Assembly (NCBI GenBank): GCA_951213105.1
Contig: OX578147.1
Coordinates: 129,518,322-129,582,321, forward strand
DNA from: Amaurobius ferox
Taxonomy: Eukaryota > Arthropoda > Arachnida > Araneae > Amaurobiidae
DNA: 64,000 nucleotides
Direction: 5' to 3'
A model generated the notes under the pieces. The model had not been told where the DNA came from and did no database searches. It saw only the letters and a program-made list of their open reading frames with translations. The position numbers and the translations under genes are program-made. This document shows positions 23,280-35,073 of the stretch, piece after piece (within the stretch, counting starts at the first letter, position 1; every line of letters begins with the position of its first letter).

Positions 23280-24213
23280 GTATTGAGATCGGACTCAGAA
23301 GGGCAGGTTGGTCCATACGTCAAATCTCAGCGGACAGCCACCTACACGCGTCCACCGGCTGTGACGAAAATGGTTGGAACAAGGGGATGTGGCACGTCAG
23401 AGGCGTGCCGGTACGGCCAGAGCGACGTCAGCATGCGTGGACCGACGCATCCACCGGTAAGCGTTGGCGGCCACTTCCGTCGCCCTATTGCAGCATATAT
23501 AGGACACCTTTGATGCTCCCATATCGACCAGGACCATTTTCTGCCGCCGACCACTCATGGTGCCCGTTAAGAAGACTGCCATTGATTCTACAGCACAGAC
23601 GCCTCTGTTTACAATGGTTTCGGGATAGAGCCACGTGGACGGCGGAATGGCACAGGGTCATGTTCTCAGACGAGTTAAGCTTCTGTTTTAGCAATGACAT
23701 TCGCCGTGTACTAGTCTGGCGCCGAAGTGGTGACAAGTCCAATCCGGCAGCATCTGTGAAACGCCACACCGAGCGACAACGCGGCATCATGGTTTGGGGC
23801 GTCATCGCCTACGATAGCCGGTCACCTTTGGTCCGTAATGAGCGCACTATGACGGCCTAACGATAGGTGGATGACGTGCTATGGCCGGTGACACTTCCCT
23901 TCAATGCCATTTACCCCAGCAGGGTAACGCATGACAACACACGGCACGCATCAGCCAACATGCCCTGCACGGCACATAGGTGCTTCCCTGGCCACCAGTC
24001 TCAACTGATCACTCCCCAATTGAACATGTCTGGGACATGATTGGATGTCGCTTGCATTTGCTGCCACCGCCACGTTTAGAAGAAGAACTCTGGCAAATGG
24101 TTGACAGGGAATGGGCAGCCATCCTTCAGGATACCATCCGCATGCTCATTGACTCTGTACCTAGACATATTGCTGCCTGTATCGCCGTCCACGGTGGTCT
24201 TACAATCTCCTGA
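23280..24213 (+). pseudogene. Tc1/mariner transposase, degraded
   Basis: Homology to Tc1 transposase runs over several frames. About 23590-23830 gives LQWFRDRATWTAEWHRVMFS, then DELSFCF, and later RQRGIMVWGVIAYDSRSPLV, the first DDE aspartate region and the GVMVWG strand. About 23985-24205 gives DHSPIEHVWDMIGCRL, the SPIEHxWD motif that holds the last acidic catalytic residue, and ends ACIAVHGG. Frameshifts, a stop near 23860 and loss of the middle QQDNAxPH region show it is inactive. Base composition is much more GC-rich than the surroundings, as expected of an inserted element. Confidence 0.85.
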
Positions 24214-24218
24214 TCAGA

Positions 24219-25005
24219 TAAAATCTTTAAAAAATCTTTTTTACCCTCTATTAATACAGAACTTCAAATCTTTAATCGATATTTAATATACTTCCTTACT
24301 GGTCATGACCCATTTTTAGATTACCTCTATTATTTCAAAATTAAATCCACATCTAACTGTCTTTGTAATAACTTCGAAGATGTGGATCATTATGTTTTTT
24401 CATGTCCTTATACAAAAATGTTTTATCTTTCTAAACTTTCTTCAATCAATCAACCCTTATAGTTTGCAAATATTTGTAAAAACCCTCGCTCCATTGAAAA
24501 TATCAAAAACTGTGTTCTTATTGCCAAACGTATATCTGAAAATTTCCTTAGCAATGTGTTGGCTACTGCTTTAAACTATAGGGTCTATAAAATTTTACAG
24601 TGCTCCAAATTTTATGTGACATGTCCCCTTAATACATCTGTCTGAAATTATTTGATCTCTTTTCTGCAGAATTGATCATGATCAAATTGAGATCTACTTA
24701 ATAAATGTATTTTTTTTTTCAAGTTTTAGGCTGTTTCTGTAAATTTTTCTATTGTTATATTTTATGGGGGTTTTTTTTATGCGTTTAATAGTATTTTGGT
24801 GTCTCTAATTGAATCATAATTTATTATTTAAAAGGAGTTTTAAAAGTTTCTGTTTTTTTTAATTATTTATTATTATTATATTTTATTATTATTATTTTAT
24901 TATTATTATTATTTTTTATTTAAAAGGAACTTTCCTTGCAATGGGGATATTAAATTATTTGAATTTACCTCATTTTTTTATATCAATCAGAACTGTTTTT
25001 TAATG
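24219..25005 (+). mobile_element. 3' end of a non-LTR retrotransposon (LINE)
   Basis: The frame from about 24270 reads YFLTGHDPFLDYLYYFKI, then STSNCLCNNFEDVDHYVFSC and PY. This is the C-terminal Cys/His motif (TGHxPF...C-C...DxDHxxFxCP) that follows reverse transcriptase and RNase H in Jockey/CR1/R1-type LINEs. About 24600-25005 is AT-rich 3' UTR with TTATTATT runs. It is 5'-truncated at the CTGATCAGA duplication inside the Tc1 element, as expected of target-primed insertion. Confidence 0.7.
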
Positions 25006-26875
25006 TTTTTAACACTTTACAACAAAGTTGAAAAGTGTTTATGACTTTGTTCATTCTGTCTGTCTGTCTGTCTGTTCGTTAGCACGATAACTGCCGTAAA
25101 AATGACTTAATCAAAATGAAATTTTAATATGTTGTTCAGACGGTCTGTAGGACCTATGGGAATATAAATGAATAATATCACCCAATTAGTTTTGGATTGA
25201 ACCCGGGTTGAATAAATGAAACACATTGAGCCCTATGGGACCTAATTTTTCAAACATTTTTAAGCGGATTTAAAATTCACAAATTGCTTCGAAAATTTTA
25301 GGTAATATTCAAATTGTTCTATAAAATATATAAAAAAAAAATTCAGCGAAATATATTCAGTAGTTTTTTAAACAAAAATTAAAATAATAATTACATCTCT
25401 TATATGAAACGATCACGTGGCCATGAAATGAAAAGATCACATGGCCCACTTCAAAATGATATATGGCATTCATCTTGTTTCAAAATCGTGATTTTTTAAG
25501 TTCTTTTTAATTCATATTGAGTGTTGTATCCGTCCTAAAACTACTTTATTTTTGCTTAAATTCTGTGCATCTACATACTGAAACAACGCAAATACAATAT
25601 ATTTGAGTTTAAATGATTATCCAAATTTGATTATTTCTACAACGAAGCCTATTTTTCACTTATGTAAAATGTAAACAGCAAAATATGTAGAATGAGTTGT
25701 ATTAGAATTGCTGTATTTCTTTAACACAAAATAATTTAGCCCATGGAGTCTGCATGGCTGATATGAATGAAATATTTACTGATTTTACAGAGAGAAGGAC
25801 GATTTTTTTCGATGAAGTTTTAAGCATAGAGTTTAATTACTTGTAGCTCCATGGTCTCAATTTTTAAATAAAATAAATTATTATAGTATTGTAATGAATG
25901 GGAGAAAGTTATGAATGAAATGCTGTTTTTATAGAGAGATCCAGGCGTGTTATTTTTTCTATGACGTCATTTGAATTAATTTCAGTTGTTTTCGATGAAG
26001 TTTTCAAATATAATAAATTATCGTAGTATTATGATAGTTTTAAAAATATTACCGTGGAATGTATCGCATTTTAGAGATATTTAAACCAGGCAATTTATAT
26101 TTCAATGCCGTCATTTGAATGAAGTTCATTTTTTTCAATGAAGGTTTAAGTTTTCAAATATAATAAATTATTGTAGTATTGGGATAAGTTTTAAAATATT
26201 ACCGACGAATGTATTGCATTTTAGACTTTTTTAAATAAAATTGCATTGAAGTTGGAAAGTGTTTCATAATCAATGCTTTAAGCATGATTGATCTTTCTTG
26301 TTTTTTCCCTTTGTATGTTTTCTTTTGTGTTGCTTTCTGTCTGTAATGTTTTTCTATGTGTATCGTCTTTCTACGTTTGTGTATTGTTATTTCTGAGTTT
26401 TGCCCGACCGTCCCCTGTAACTGCTTCATACTCTCTGGGTGAGTTGGATGGTCTGGGTAATAAATTAAACAAGAAAGATCAATCATGCATAAGCATTGAT
26501 TATGAAACACTTTCCAACTGAAATGTAATTTCATTTAAAAATTTCTAAAATGTGATTCATTCAGTGGTAATATCTTTTACATTATCACAGTACTACAGTA
26601 ATTTATTATACTTAAATATTTAAAACTGTATCGAAATATAAATCATCTGATTCTTTATGCAAAATCAATGAATATTTCATTCATATAACTTGTATTCCAG
26701 ACTCCAGAGCTAAATAATTTTGTGTGAAAAAAATTCAGCAATTCTTATGTAATTCATCTTACAATCGCTTGAGATATTTGCATTCTGCATATGTTAAAAT
26801 TAGGCTTCCTTGAAGAAATAATAAAAGTTTAGGGATCATTTAAAATCACAACTATTGTAATTGCATAGGCACGGA

Positions 26876-28145
26876 ATTTAGATACACAGATAATACACAG
26901 AAAATATATATGTGTATGTGTATGTACTCAAAGTATTGGAATCGTGCCGAAGATCGGAACTCGAATTTTCAAAGTATCTACACGTTTTGGGACTTCTAGA
27001 ACACGAAAAAACTACTTTTAGGAAGACGTCTGTGTGTGTAAGGGTGTATCTGTGTATGTTTCTGTGTGTCTGTGTGGATATTACATCCACTCTAATTGAA
27101 AAACTAATGGACCGAATTTCATACAATTTGGTAGGTATGTTTTTTGTGTGAAATCCTAATGTTCATTAGATTATAGTACGATTCGTAATAAAAGAATCTG
27201 CCTTCTTTGCGAAATGGCCGCAGAAATTGCCTTTATCCACTCTAGCTAAAAACTAATGAACCAAATTTAACAAAATTTGGAGTATAATATTTCAATAACC
27301 TACAAGTGATTTATATACCAAATTTAACAAAATTTTGTATATAAATCATTTGTAGGTTATTCTACTACGATTCGGGAAAAAGGAACGGGCTATTTTTGCG
27401 AAATGGCCAGCAAAAATCGTTATATATAAAAAAAAAAGACTACGTGTGCTCAATTATATCAATTAAATTCCTATTTTATATGTGATTTTTGACATCAAAA
27501 AGAATAAGACTAACCCCATTACTCTTGGACTAGCCGTTCTTGAGATATTCTAGTTTTTTCGCGTTTTCGCTACGCCACCTTTGACAATAAGTCCAGCTAT
27601 CAAATGAGAACCAAATTTAAGTTTAACGTGTAAATTCAATGTCATTTAAAATACTTATGTTGTGCAGATAAACTCAAATTATCATTGAATAAATAAAGAG
27701 AACGAATATGAGTCTGCAGGGAAAGACATGTGCTGTCCACATCAGAATTTTTAACAATATTACACCAATGATTTATAGAAGTGAACGGGGATTATTTTCA
27801 GGCCATTTCGAAAAAAATGTATAATCTATATTTAAAGATCCATCAAATTTTTGTCGAATAAAATGTTCAACAAATTTAAGCTGTGTACCAAATGTTAACT
27901 TTCTAGGACGTAGGAAAGTGCATTTAAAATGCCATCAATTAAATTTATCATGAAGAGTTATATAAAATTTAAAAAAAATGAAAAATTGTTATCTACCAAA
28001 TTTATCTTAAAATATGAAGCCACTCCCATATGCAAAACGTTTAAACAAATGGAGAGATATTTATTATATAATATCTCTCTCTTTTCTTTCTGGAAGATAT
28101 CCCAAAGTCAGAATTTAATTGAATTTGTTTTTTTCCCTATATTAA
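26876..28145. mobile_element. Insertion inside the foldback right arm, unclassified
   Basis: The arm homology breaks at both ends. The content includes GT-rich TGTGTGTCTGTGTG-like runs near 27040, duplicated ATATACCAAATTTAACAAAA-like words near 27270-27345, and a GAAAGACATGTGCTGTCC motif (27722) shared with 10504 and 56808. It belongs to that dispersed family or is a compound of two. No coding region is seen. Confidence 0.45.
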
Positions 28146-28452
28146 ATAATTTTTTTAATTAAAAAACTACTTAACATATTTTACTGAATTTTTTTTTATA
28201 TATTCTATGGGATAATGTGAATATTTCCTAAAAATTTCGAAGCAATTCGTGAATTTTAAATTTACTTAAAAAATGTTTGAAAAATTAGGTCCCATAGGGT
28301 TCAATGTATTTCATTTTTTCAACCCGGGTTCAATAAAAAACTAATTGGGTGATATTATTTATTTATATTCCCATAGGTCCTACAGACCGTCTGAACAACA
28401 TACTAAAATTTCATTTTGATAAACTCATTTTTACGGCAGTTATCGTGCTAAC

Positions 28453-28454
28453 GA

Positions 28455-28503
<49 letters not shown>
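28453..28503. repeat. (GACA)n microsatellite in foldback terminal repeat
   Basis: About 12 GACA units where the other family copies have only two to four, so the tract has expanded in this copy. Confidence 0.9.
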
Positions 28504-28899
28504 ATGAACAAAGTCATAAACACTTTTCAACTTTGTTGTAAAGTGTTAAAAACAACCTACTGATCAGACGGTGTTATCGCTCAGGTGTATCATATTGCAA
28601 TAAACATCACGTATTGTTCGTTGCTCTCTCTCGCTGTTTGCCGATTTTCATCACTTTCTGCAGACTCCTTCTTGGTGTTTCATTTTTACTGTCAAGTAGT
28701 GTCGAAAATCCAGACCGTCCGGCTCGTCCTAGGACATGAGCAGCTATTTGGACGGCCGGACTGTCACATAGTGTATATAGTCAAAACAAAAATGTATAAA
28801 GAAGCCTTCATATGGTGAAAAATGATGTGTACACTTCATTTTGGGTTGAACTATTAAACATTAAATTTTATTTTATTTTATTTTCGCATACAAATTTTG

Positions 28900-30160
28900 T
28901 ACAATCATACGAAGTTTTGGAAAAACCGAAAGTGACATCTCTCCAAAGCCGGAAATGGAAGTCCTAACCCTTACCGCTTCTAGAATTCGAAGCTGAATCC
29001 CCATCAGTCAAATGCTATCTGTAGCCAATTCTGACGAATGGATGTTTCAAGGAAAAAATCAGAAGTGGAAATCTTTAGTGAAGCCTCCAATCTCTTTCGG
29101 AATTTAATGCGGAATTCATATCAGTCATTATCTAAGCTCTGTAACTAATCTTGAGGGAAAAAATTAAAAAAAAATATTTTGAACCGGAAATGAATCGTTA
29201 ATAAACCTCCTACCCACTCGGGAATTTGATACCAAATTGTATCGATCATAATTTAAGTTTATCTGTAGCAGAGTCCGAGAAATAGATGTTTCAAGCAAGA
29301 TGTGAGTTTCTGAATAGAATGTGCCATCTCCAGAATCGGAAGTGGAAAGCCTTAGTGAAATCCTATCCCCATCCGGAATTTAATACTGAATCCATATCAG
29401 TAGTCATTTAGGCTATATCTATAGCAGATTCCGAGAAATTGATGTTTCAAGAAAAGGTTATGAGTCTCTTCATACACTTCAAAATGTGGACGCGGTAGTC
29501 CAGTGGTTAGGGCGTGAGAATTGCACTCAGTAGGCCCGGGTTCGATTCCCGCCACTGCCAAAACTGCCGCCGTTTTCACGCGGAGTACGATCACGTTAAA
29601 CATGTGGGTCTGTAAGTCCTTCCGAGAGGTTGGTGGTAGGGAAAGGAGGGTACAGTCCCTGTGGATGCCTCCCCCACTGGGTTCCGGTCTAAATTAGGTG
29701 GCACTTCTCGGCCGTCCAAACATTACCTTTCACCTTTCTAGTAGGTCGGACGGTCTGGGTCTCAACAACAACAACACACTTCAAAATGTGTACTGAATTC
29801 ATATCAGTCATTATATAAGCTCGATCTATAGCCAATCTTGAGAAATAGATGTTTCAAATAAAAATTTTAGCCTGAAGTGTAAAAGAAGCCGGAAGTGAAA
29901 ATTCTTAGTGAACCACCCTATCGTCTCCAAAATTTGATGTTGAATCCGTATAAATTACCATCTAAGCTTTATCTATAGCCATTTTTGAGATATAGACTTT
30001 ACAAGTAAAATGAAAATTTTCAAATTAGAAATAGAAATCCTTAGTGAAGCTCTACCCTCCGGAATTTGATGTTAAATCCGTATCAGTCATCACCTGAGCT
30101 ATATCTATAGCAGAACCTAAGAAATAGCTGTTTCAGGGAAATATGTTTTCAGAAAACTAT
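28900..30160 (+). repeat. Irregular tandem repeat, ~105-156 bp units
   Basis: The core TATCAGTCATTATCTAAGCT and variants recurs near 29000, 29120, 29240, 29395, 29805, 29950 and 30080. Each is followed by CTATAGC and GAAATAGATGTTTCAAG. The array is split by the SINE at 29489-29775. It shows strong divergence between units. Confidence 0.7.
29489..29775 (+). mobile_element. Full-length tRNA-derived SINE with CAA tail
   Basis: A 287-bp insertion flanked by a perfect 15-bp target duplication ACACTTCAAAATGTG (29474-29488 and 29776-29790). The A box TAGTCCAGTGG is at 29496 and the B box GGTTCGATTCC at 29539. A tRNA-unrelated body follows, with CTTCCGAGAGGTTGGTGGTA and CCCACTGGGTTCCGG, ending GGTCGGACGGTCTGGGTCTC and CAACAACAAC. 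It is the reference copy for fragments at 106, 15450, 35147, 59146 and 59694. Confidence 0.93.
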
Positions 30161-30839
30161 TTTGGCAAAATCTTTGGACACCACTACGAAAAATTGCTAT
30201 AGCGAAGATTTAGTTTTTTTTTTTATATCTAGAACAAACACATTCGCGATTTTAATTCGTTAAAGATATATAATTTTTGTTGTTGTTAAAAACTTTATTT
30301 TACTAAAATTGTAAACACCTTGAAATTTGCGAATAGGAATATTTTTCGGCGAAGTATAAAAATTTTGAACGAAATTTGAGGATTTTATTTAAGATAACCC
30401 TTGTACTAGGGAATTTTTAAAAAAGTAGTCAAAATTGGAACATTTTTATGTTAGTCGGGCGATCAGAAAATAACACAGAGTCTCCCGGAGAATCAGATTA
30501 TAGAGAATTAAAAAAAATTAAAACAAATAAAAATTTAATTTAATTTTTTAAAAAATTAAATTAATACATTTTATATGAAATTTAACATAGCCAAACATGC
30601 TAAATTGCACAAATTCCGTAAAAGTATAATCATACCATATTCAACAAATTCCAAACATTAAAATGATTCAAACCAATTTTAATAGATAAAATGATGCACT
30701 GGAGTGCCTTGTGCTAAAATGAATAGGTTAAACTACCGGTTTCAAAAGATACTTAAGCAACATTATCAAATAACTAAAAGCAAAATTATTGTAAAAATGC
30801 TCATATACCAGATTCATACTCTGTAAAGATACTCATATA
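30161..30839. other. Gene-free AT-rich intron stretch
   Basis: No feature is recognised beyond A/T runs. Confidence 0.4.
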
Positions 30840-31535
30840 CAGGGCCATAGTCAGAGATGAATTTGAAGAGGGGCTGGAGGAAAATTCAAGGGGGGGGGGG
30901 GCTCAACAATCTTAAAGGAGGGGCTCACCAAAAACACAATTAATCACTAGCATTTATAAACCATAACAGTTACTATTATATATTTCAATTCATATAAATT
31001 ATTAACAAATAACTGCATATTTATATTTACAAGCTAAGAGTTGATTAATAATACCCATATAGCATCCATATTAATATATAATAATTACAATTGATTTTTA
31101 ACGTAAGCATTAACTAGTAATGAAGCTGTTAATAATTTACAGAAACATTCTGAAAGTTAATACAAGTTCATGCTTAATATTAACTCTTACCTACTTATCA
31201 GTTGATTTTGACTCTATAATGTATAACAGTGAACCCCACAATGATACAAAAGTATCCTAAATACTAGTGCCATAATTTTTAAATATTTTTAAATTAAATA
31301 TGGAAATAAATGGATCATTAGTATAATCACAAATTCAGATAAATCAAAAAATCTTTAAAACGAAGTAATTCATAAAAAAAATCTCAAAAGAAATTTTTTA
31401 TGTAAAATTTGAATGACATTTTATATGAAATTTCATATCACTACTAAAAATTTAATATTTTTATCAGAGTGGGCTGAGTATACCTCTTGGGGGAGGGCTC
31501 AGCCCCCTCTGGCCCCCTACCTGGTTATGGCCATG
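30840..31535. mobile_element. Non-autonomous hAT-like element (MITE)
   Basis: Left end CAGGGCCATAGTCAGAG; the right end read on the minus strand is CATGGCCATAACCAGGTAGG. Both ends carry G-rich blocks inward (GGGGGGGGGGCTC at 30890; GGGGGAGGGCTCAGCC at 31490). Flanking 8-mers CTCATATA (30832-30839) and CTCTTATG (31536-31543) agree at 6 of 8 positions, as an aged hAT 8-bp duplication might. It is 696 bp with no transposase. Confidence 0.55.
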
Positions 31536-31630
31536 CTCTTATGTCTGCTTCTATCAAGAAAACTTCACGAAATTTGTAATCTCAGAAGCAGCAGTTACCT
31601 CCTCAATTGTGACACAAAATTGTCTCTTAC

Positions 31631-31793
31631 CTCACAGTTGTCCGTATAGGGTTGGTTAGGCAATAGAAAAGCATGTGCGTCCAGCTTAGATGAAGGGCAA
31701 GATTTGAGAGGACTTCCTTTTACATTACACCATGTTGCTATGACAAAGATGTGTGTTGGTACAACCAAAGGTCCATTCTCCTCATGTAGTTTC
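31631..31793 (-). CDS. ENPP-family gene, internal exon (nuclease-like domain)
   Basis: Acceptor TTTTTTTTAG and donor GTAAGA. It starts with the G that completes an ATG codon split from the exon at 51207-51408. It encodes KLHEENGPLVVPTHIFVIAT, then WCNVKGSPLKSCPSSKLDAH and AFLLPNQPYTDNCE. The VPTHxFxVxTxC signature and the LPxxPxxxxxC end are typical of the ENPP nuclease-like domain. The conserved cysteines include those expected in disulfides of this extracellular domain. The preceding intron is 19.4 kb. Confidence 0.93.
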
Positions 31794-33990
31794 CTAAAAA
31801 AAAATTTCTTTTTAATTTAAATTTTATAGCCAATCCTATTCATTTGTCACGTTTTAAAAAAATCCTTCGAATTTTTGCTTCACCATTACGACAGACGGAA
31901 AAACATACAGTTTTGAAATCTTGCGTATAAACTAATAAGAACTCTTAAATGTGCAAGACTGGTTTATAATTTTGATTTAAACCCTAGTTAATTAAATATT
32001 AATCAATATCAGTTAATTATATATTAATAATTAAATATTAAAGAAATCAAATATTTAAAATATCGCCGGTGTGCATCGTATCTCTATAGCAAATTTCGCC
32101 GCTTAGATTTTCCGCTACAGACAACATACAGACCGACACATAGACATATATCTTATTTTATTATGCGAGGTTACTGAGGAGGGTTTAGCTGCCCATGATT
32201 GTCATGAACATTATAATGTAATTCTTAATGCAGTTCTATATTCTTATATACTGCATTGTTTTATAGTCTATTGTTGGTTCTTATAAACACAGTGTTTCGC
32301 AACTACCATAAACAATTACGATTAAAATGTAAATAATAATGCAGTTGATAATTATTTGCTTTAGGATTGATTCTTTTAAAGAATTAAGAAGGTAATTTTT
32401 CACGATCACGAATTAAATACTTACATGGTTATTAATACCGTTCTGAATCGAATTTTTATTATTAAAAAATACCATTAAAGCAAAAACAATAGTATCCCAC
32501 TAAGAGTAAAAATCGAAAATGCTCGACCAGCCGGAAAGCCGTCTGAAATATAAGCAGCAGATGTAACTTCTGGAACTTAGATAAACGTAGTGAAGTTCAC
32601 TATTGGAAAGATGAGGACAAATGTCAAAATGGTGGAGCTGTGCAGTTTAAAACAGTTACAGGAAAGTCAGAACATTCATGTTGCTACCAAAGTAGTGTTC
32701 AAATTGTTAATGAAAACAGGATAGATCTCCGAGGTTGACGAGCAGGGAAAGAACCACGTAGTACATATAAAAAAAAATTAAAGTGGTATTTTTCATACTG
32801 TACTCCACGTTGAATCATTATATGCTAATATGCACAGGTCAGTATAATCTTCGTATTTCAACACTTAATGAATGTCTATATTTCAGTTTTAATAATTACA
32901 TTTAAAGGAAAATTTAAGCAACGTATTGAATCACAAATAAAATAAAAATGCAGCATACAGCTATTACGAGGGTACGCTGAATCTCCTTCGTTAGTACCAG
33001 AGAACCAACAAACCCGAAGTCAAAAGCCAAGCCAAGACACTTGCTTTCGGTGTTCCTGGGTCCGAAGGACCCTTACCTCCACCCCAGAAAATCAGAAAGT
33101 CTACTTTTCGTAGCAATATGGATCGCAGGTTGCACTCATCGAATATTCGGGTACTGTGAATGGGTCAGAGACGGCTGATGGTATGCCGTCTTCGTCTTGG
33201 GATGGCTGGCTGAGTACTGGGCTGTGGCTGTAAGAGAAGGATAGGGCGGGGCCAGGGGAAAGAGCGGGTCAATGGAAAAGGAGTGAAACTTTCCATGTTA
33301 CTGGATTACTAATAGTCAAACAGTTAAAAATTACAATATAAAGTATTAAAGTATAACAGCAGATTTAAAGTTAATAAAATTATTGTTTTAATATAGTTAA
33401 GAGTAAGTTCCAGATTTTTTTTTTATTTAGTGCGGGATTAGAGTTTTAGTTTAAGCGGCAGTTTTACTACTAAAGAGTTTGGGTGTACAAGTCATTACTA
33501 CGTTAATTTACAAGTTATTTTACAATTTTACCATATTTACACAATTTCAGATTATTTACAAATTTAAAATATTTACAATCAACTTGTGCAGATGTTGCAC
33601 AATGAATGGGAAGACCGGGCTGGCATTAAATTCGCGAGCAAAGCATACTGCCCCGGATCCCCAATTTAGAGGAGCCCCAAATTAAACAACTGTAACATCG
33701 AAAAGTTAACGACTACTAATACAAAAATTAAAATAATTACAAAAATCCTTTTCCGTATAGAGTTCACAGTTACAGATAATATCCTAAAATCGTACTTTAT
33801 ATAAAAAATGATTTCGCTAAAGGAGAAGCATAAAATGCTCGAGCCAGAGATCGAGATAACGCCTCTATATGCTTATTTCACGCTATAAAATAAGCAAATA
33901 CGCTTTATAAATTAAGTAATGCGTAATTTTACGCACCGATTTCGTAAACAAAAAAGAAAAAAAAATATGATAGTAAATTAAACAGATTTA
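31794..33990. other. Intron, gene-free
   Basis: AT-rich. A slightly GC-richer patch lies at about 32990-33290 without coding signature. About 33645-33715 (CAATTTAGAGGAGCCCCAAA, then TCGAAAAGTTAACGACT) recurs in the same orientation at about 35790-35865, flanking the hAT relic between them. Confidence 0.4.
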
Positions 33991-34259
33991 GCTTGAAAAT
34001 AAGCAATTTCTTATTTCAGCCTGCATCCCGTATACATCGTTACAAATTCAACATAACAAAGGTTGATTTTTATCCTTCTGCGCAATGCTCTTTTTACTGG
34101 AAAGTAGATATACATCAAATTGATGTACGCATGGAGTTAGAGGATGGAAAGAACATCGTCTACAGAACATCAAATTGTTATACACCGGAAGTAGACTGCA
34201 GCCAGAGGATTGCTGACGAAAGAGCGTAGTATCAGCGCAGGCGCTGCATCTTAAGAAAT

Positions 34260-35073
34260 GTACTTCAAATAGTTGAGACCGTGTTAGTCGAAGCTTCCAC
34301 AGTATAATGGCATTGATTTTTCAACAGTTATAAATGAATTGTTTTCAACAATAAATCGGCTAGAAATTATGGAAGAGGAGTCAAAAAGTGGCAAGCACGT
34401 GCACGAATTTTTAGTGTCCACAAAAACAACTGATTATTTTAAGGATATCAAATTATCAGTTTGTGCAAATTCTAAAAAAGAATTTGAAAATGCTAAACTA
34501 AAATTATTGATCATTTAGTAGAAAACTTAGTTAGGAGGATAGATTCAATATAGAGAAGATGCATTTACTTTCTGGTTTTGATCGAGTTTTAAATCCTAGC
34601 TGTCCAATGTCTTGAAATGATTAGACTCTTTAAATAAGTTAATGAAACATTATAATTCTTCCCCTTCTAATACATACTTAGGTGTAACAAAGGAGGAATT
34701 ACGAGAGGAATTTTTTCAAATGGAGTCTTTATATTGTAGAAATCCTAGCATGAAATTTAATGAGTTCAGCAAGTTCATTTTGTCCTCCACAGTAGATGAT
34801 ATGTCAATGTACCCTGGATTTTCAGCATTTGCTTAAATAGCATTGGTTAATCCTCTTTTAACAGCTATATGCGAGAGAGGATTTTCAACACAAAATAGAA
34901 TCAGAACTCAAAAACGAAGCAAAGTGGGTGAGAAAAATGTGGATGTTTTAACTCGTCGTTCAGAACTGGATCCAAACTTTTGTGAAAACAATGGAAATGT
35001 TGTATGTAAATTTAATTTTGAGAGAGCTGTTCATTTATGGAAAAGCCAAAAGCAAAGAAGGTTGGAACTTTAA
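34260..35073 (+). pseudogene. hAT-family transposase relic
   Basis: About 34642-34836 and 34843-35073 form two nearly continuous frames ending a hAT transposase. The second reads NPLLTAICERGFSTQNRIRT and continues QKRSKVGEKN, the hallmark of the C-terminal dimerisation region, and ends with FERAVHLWKSQKQRR. A stop (34834-34836) separates the frames, and further frames upstream (about 34260-34640) are broken. It lies antisense within the ENPP intron. Direct copies of one sequence at 33645 and 35790 may be remnants of the element's outer region. Confidence 0.75.

Larger units (their letters stand above)
25006..28552. mobile_element. Foldback-type element with >1 kb inverted arms
   Basis: Left end TTTTTAACACTTTACAAC at 25006; the reverse complement ends at 28552. 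The left arm (25006 to about 26300) pairs with the right arm in two blocks: about 26460-26875 matches left 26300-25575, and about 28146-28552 matches left 25395-25006. The block in between (26876-28145) is a further insertion that replaced some 180 bp. The short middle (26300-26460) is the loop. No transposase is seen, so it is non-autonomous. Related arms occur at 19441, 36660 and up to 53218. Confidence 0.75.
22985..28701 (+). mobile_element. Tc1-like transposon interrupted by nested insertions
   Basis: The left terminal repeat starts CACTACGCGACAGTG (22985, preceded by TA) and the right one, read on the minus strand from 28701, starts CACTACTTGACAGTA. They agree at 34 of 38 positions, continuing AACACCAAGAAGGAGT-like. 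The decayed transposase lies at 23280-24213. A direct repeat CTGATCAGA at 24210-24218 and 28560-28568 marks a 4.3-kb insertion. Without it the element is about 1.37 kb, normal for Tc1. Confidence 0.8.

Noticed and set aside
33993..34229. A 78-codon open frame preceded by an acceptor-like site as a host exon
   Set aside because: No matching donor or partner exon; it lies beside a hAT relic and has no recognisable domain.
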